A DNA stretch of 52,104 nucleotides from Rhodococcus sp. (in: high G+C Gram-positive bacteria). Lineage in GTDB: Bacteria; Actinomycetota; Actinomycetes; Mycobacteriales; Mycobacteriaceae. Each line of letters begins with the position of its first letter. The first letter of the stretch is position 1. The stretch spans positions 1 to 52,104 of the forward strand of contig SEEV01000004.1 of the NCBI GenBank assembly GCA_004211695.1. The letters run 5' to 3'. Position numbers and translations under genes: made by a program. Shown piece by piece: positions 49,907 to 52,104 of the stretch. The notes beneath the pieces were generated by a model, which ran no database searches, had not been told where the DNA came from, and was given only the letters and a program-made list of their open reading frames with translations.

Positions 49907-50326
49907 TCACACGGCGGACATCGTCGGCGCGGTCGCGTCGATCGGTCGCTGCGATCCGGACAGTCGGCCGGTGTTGTGGGCCTCGATCATCCGCTGCTCG
50001 TTGCGTTGTGCGCCGCGTAACGGCAGGGATTGGGCGGCAGCGGTATCCAGGAGCGCTCGCAGTGCGGGTTGCTCTCCGGCGAGCCGGCGCCACGTCGCAT
50101 TCAGGGGCGTGCCGTCCTCGACGGCCTGGTCGAGACGGGCGGCGAGGTGATTGCTCCACCGGTGCTGAAGGGAGAGCAGGATGTTGTCGGCCGACCCGAA
50201 AAGCGCGAGGGCACCGGGAACTTCGTCGAACCGCAGCGCCGCCGCGGGGTCGACGTGCGCCCGCGCCAGTATCTCTTCCAGTACCGCCCGGCGTGCACGG
50301 AAATCGTTCCACGACATCTCGGCCAC
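49907..50326 (-). CDS. Hypothetical helical protein
   Basis: 139 residues, not recognised. It is rich in Ala, Arg and Leu and appears fully helical (SWNDFRARRAVLEEILARA at the N-terminus, then LQHRWSNHLAARLDQAV). It has no Cys, no signal peptide and no membrane helix. The ribosome-binding sequence GGAGGTGG precedes the ATG. It is divergent from the histidine kinase gene and converges on LysR. The codon pattern is like that of its neighbours, which supports a real gene. Confidence 0.65.
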   Translation of the reverse strand: MAEMSWNDFRARRAVLEEILARAHVDPAAALRFDEVPGALALFGSADNILLSLQHRWSNHLAARLDQAVEDGTPLNATWRRLAGEQPALRALLDTAAAQSLPLRGAQRNEQRMIEAHNTGRLSGSQRPIDATAPTMSAV

Positions 50327-50465
50327 CTCCGTCGTTCCGTTGATGGTGGCAACGCTACGGAGCGACGCATGCGGTATCGCCGTGCCACGGTCGGGTTCTC
50401 GTCTTCTACCGTGGGTGGAGGGCGCGTCCGCTCCGGAGACGACGCGGTGCGGGTGGGTCTTCGCC

Positions 50466-50471
50466 TACGCT
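50466..50471 (+). promoter_or_regulatory. Possible -10 box for a leaderless histidine kinase message
   Basis: TACGCT lies 6 bases before GTG 50478, the spacing expected when transcription starts at the first base of the start codon. No clear -35 box is seen and no good ribosome-binding sequence precedes the GTG, which fits a leaderless message. Confidence 0.35.
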
Positions 50472-50477
50472 GATCGT

Positions 50478-52085
50478 GTGCAGGTGACGACGTTCTTTCG
50501 TCGACGCGTGGCGGAGAGTGACTACGACTATCCGCTCGGCGTCCCCCTGTTCGCGCACATCGGCATCGTTGTCATCGCCGGTGCCGCTATCGCGCAACGC
50601 AACGGCTTCGTGCCGCCGGGGTGGATCCTGCTGTGCGGGCTGGTCGCCGCGGTGACGCCCGTTCTGGGCGACATGATCAGACCGGGTGCCGTCCTCCCGC
50701 GTCCGCTCCTCGCGGTCATCGTCACCGCAGCGGCCGCCCTGTTGCTCCTGCAGCAGCCCGACACCGCCTTCGACTTCGCCCCGCTCATCCTCGTGATCCT
50801 GACCGGTGAGGTCGCGGCCACGGCCACGCTGACCGTCAGCCTCACCACCCTGGCCGGCACGCTGGCAGTGTTGTCGGCCCTCGCCCTGGCAGGCCGGCTC
50901 GACGGTGCGCCCTACGCTCTCGCGGGCGTCGTGCTGGGCTGGGCGTTCGGTCATCTGATGCTCACGCAGTTGCGGCTGCTGCATCAGGAGCGGGCGTCGC
51001 AGGCCATCCAGGCCGAGCAGGCCGCCACGCGTGAGCGCCAGCGGATCGCCCGCGAGGTTCACGACGTCATCGCCCACTCGCTGAGCATCACGCTGCTGCA
51101 CCTGACCGCGGCGCGTCGCGCGCTGGAGCAGGACCGCGACGTCGACGACGCCGTGGAGGCGCTCTCCGACGCCGAGCGACTCGGCCGTCAGGCGATGGCC
51201 GACATCCGGCGCACCGTAGGACTGCTCGACGTGGGCCCGGCCGGTACCCGCCCCGAGCCCGGCGTCGGCGACCTTCCCGTCCTGATCGACGACTTCCGCC
51301 GCGCAGGTCTGCCGGTGGCCTTCGACCTGCGCGGAGACCTGTCCGCCGTGACCGGCGCAGTCGGACTCGGGATCTACCGCATCACGCAGGAGTCGCTGGC
51401 GAACGTCGCCAAACATGCACCCGGCGCGAGCACCGACGTGCGACTCGCGATCGAGACGGAGTCCGTGACCCTCGCCATCCGCAACCCGACCCGGGCACCG
51501 GTTGCGCCGCCGAACGGTTCGATCGGTTCCGGTCTGCGAGGCATGCGTGAGCGCGCCGCGTTGCTCGGTGGAAAGCTCCGCGCCGGACCGGACGTGGGGG
51601 GATGGTCGGTGCACGCCGCGGTCCCACTGCCCCGCGACTCCTGCCGGCCGGCGATCCTCCGTCACATCCAGGGACCTCGTGACGGGCCCGGAGTTGACGT
51701 CCTCTCGGCCGTGAACGACCGAGATTCCCCTCGGGACTCGCGTCTCGAGGTTCCTGTTTCACCGACAGTTGCCTTCCCACACTTTATGTGCGGGGCGGTC
51801 TCACACCATCTCCGCAGGCTGCCACCGTCAGTCCGACGGCCAAAATGTTCGTCGCCGCGTTCACATCCCGGTCATGGACGACGCCGCATCGGCACGTCCA
51901 CTCCCGCACGTTCAGCGGCATCGTCGACGCGATCGCCCCACACACCGAGCAGGTCTTCGACGACGGATAGAACCGGTCGATCGCGACCACCCGCCGCCCG
52001 TACCAGTCGGCCTTGTACTCGAGCATCGACCGGAACTCGGACCAACTCGCATCCGAGATCGCCCGAGACAACGACCGATTCCTGA
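50478..52085 (+). CDS. DesK-like sensor histidine kinase, reading into an IS element
   Basis: Start GTG 50478 (GTG 50484 possible). Native part: about 405 residues. Five to six membrane helices (about 15-160) precede a HisKA_3 domain with REVHDVIAHS (phospho-acceptor H195) and a HATPase domain with ESLANVAKH and GSGLRGMRERA. The domain set looks complete and ends about VHAAVPLP (residue 390). After base 51693 the open frame continues antisense through an IS200/IS605-type end for about 130 low-complexity Arg/Ser/Pro residues to 52085, so the true C-terminus has been replaced or extended. A response regulator usually follows such a kinase but none is in the window. Confidence 0.75.
   Translation: MQVTTFFRRRVAESDYDYPLGVPLFAHIGIVVIAGAAIAQRNGFVPPGWILLCGLVAAVTPVLGDMIRPGAVLPRPLLAVIVTAAAALLLLQQPDTAFDFAPLILVILTGEVAATATLTVSLTTLAGTLAVLSALALAGRLDGAPYALAGVVLGWAFGHLMLTQLRLLHQERASQAIQAEQAATRERQRIAREVHDVIAHSLSITLLHLTAARRALEQDRDVDDAVEALSDAERLGRQAMADIRRTVGLLDVGPAGTRPEPGVGDLPVLIDDFRRAGLPVAFDLRGDLSAVTGAVGLGIYRITQESLANVAKHAPGASTDVRLAIETESVTLAIRNPTRAPVAPPNGSIGSGLRGMRERAALLGGKLRAGPDVGGWSVHAAVPLPRDSCRPAILRHIQGPRDGPGVDVLSAVNDRDSPRDSRLEVPVSPTVAFPHFMCGAVSHHLRRLPPSVRRPKCSSPRSHPGHGRRRIGTSTPARSAASSTRSPHTPSRSSTTDRTGRSRPPAARTSRPCTRASTGTRTNSHPRSPETTTDS
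51694..51783 (-). mobile_element. Right end of an IS200/IS605-type element, probable omega-RNA scaffold
   Basis: On the minus strand, downstream of tnpB, the DNA forms two hairpins. One at 51703-51724 has an 8-base stem including a G-U pair and a 6-base loop. One at 51729-51750 has an 8-base stem with one mismatch and the loop CTCGCG/CGCGAG. The sequence then ends in GTCAA (complement of 51694-51698), like right ends of related actinobacterial elements. In such elements this region is transcribed as the RNA that guides TnpB, with the guide read from the flanking host DNA. Confidence 0.6.
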
Positions 52086-52104
52086 CCATGTTCCGCACAC
52101 TCAG
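51784..52104 (-). CDS. tnpB: TnpB (IS200/IS605 OrfB) RNA-guided nuclease, C-terminal part
   Basis: 106 C-terminal residues; the frame is open to the right edge, so the gene continues outside. KADWYGRRVVAIDRFYPSSKTC with SVCGA, then WTCRCGVVHDRDVNAATNIL, are the zinc-ribbon and the last RuvC motif (catalytic D of DRDVNAA) of TnpB. The second Cys pair is CRC rather than the usual CPxC, so the zinc site may be altered. TnpB cuts DNA matching its guide RNA and so favours retention of the element. No tnpA is visible. Confidence 0.88.
   Translation of the reverse strand: MSVRNMVRNRSLSRAISDASWSEFRSMLEYKADWYGRRVVAIDRFYPSSKTCSVCGAIASTMPLNVREWTCRCGVVHDRDVNAATNILAVGLTVAACGDGVRPPRT

Overview
This window is high-GC, densely packed DNA from an actinobacterium. 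The gene content (form I CO dehydrogenase, a stand-alone LigD-type primase-polymerase, BioY with a BioQ-like operator, many LysR/GntR/LacI regulators beside small catabolic operons) suggests a Rhodococcus-like member of the Mycobacteriales. The genus is an inference. No rRNA, tRNA or CRISPR array was seen. No stretch of more than 300 bases lacks a gene.

Layout. (1) 1-2174: end of an AurF-like diiron oxygenase and a Baeyer-Villiger-type flavin monooxygenase. (2) 2246-11042: an aerobic molybdenum CO dehydrogenase locus, xdhC-coxM-coxS-coxL-xdhC/YHS-coxD-coxG-coxE. It carries the form I active-site motif AYACSFR and a perfect Crp/GlxR-type palindrome touching the coxM start codon. (3) 11191-12954: a MOSC-ferredoxin reductase fusion. 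12961-13932: a LigD-like primase-polymerase. (4) 14047-19119: a 1501-residue CheB-CheR-PAS-GGDEF-EAL protein and a small PAS protein. 19338-19826: an FBP-type zinc-finger protein. (5) 19874-21796: a divergent AbrB-type membrane protein/GntR regulator pair with a clear promoter-operator. (6) 21806-25932: an apparent mevalonate catabolic operon (class II HMG-CoA reductase, HMG-CoA lyase, small membrane protein, TctA-type permease), with a PucR-type regulator upstream. (7) 28011-31587: LysR regulator, PrpF-family isomerase and MatC-like dicarboxylate carrier. (8) 31674-35203: LacI regulator, Gfo/Idh/MocA dehydrogenase and TIM-barrel isomerase. (9) 35207-37095: LysR and EamA exporter. (10) 37092-42572: a six-gene run with overlapping junctions, bioY-AMP ligase-thiolase-bioM-bioN-AMP ligase, led by a BioQ-like palindrome. 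(11) 42585-45593: a second LacI/Gfo-Idh-MocA/Hyi-type isomerase module with promoter-operator architecture like region 8. (12) 45593-45754: a 162-bp MITE-like element. (13) 45754-49872: AtuA-type split pair, CitMHS carrier and LysR regulator. (14) 49907-52104: hypothetical protein, DesK-like histidine kinase, and the end of an IS200/IS605-type element with partial tnpB.

How the genes work together. Most of the window is a series of short catabolic or uptake modules, each with its own regulator and transporter. CoxMSL would oxidise CO and pass electrons to the respiratory chain through CoxG, with XdhC-, MoxR- and VWA-type proteins maturing the cofactor. Mevalonate imported by the TctA-type permease would be oxidised to HMG-CoA and cleaved to acetoacetate plus acetyl-CoA. 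The biotin-uptake operon carries two acyl-activating enzymes and a thiolase whose role is not explained by uptake alone. This operon and the mevalonate operon are the best candidates for undescribed biology. The twin LacI modules and the two mobile-element boundaries are the next most informative.
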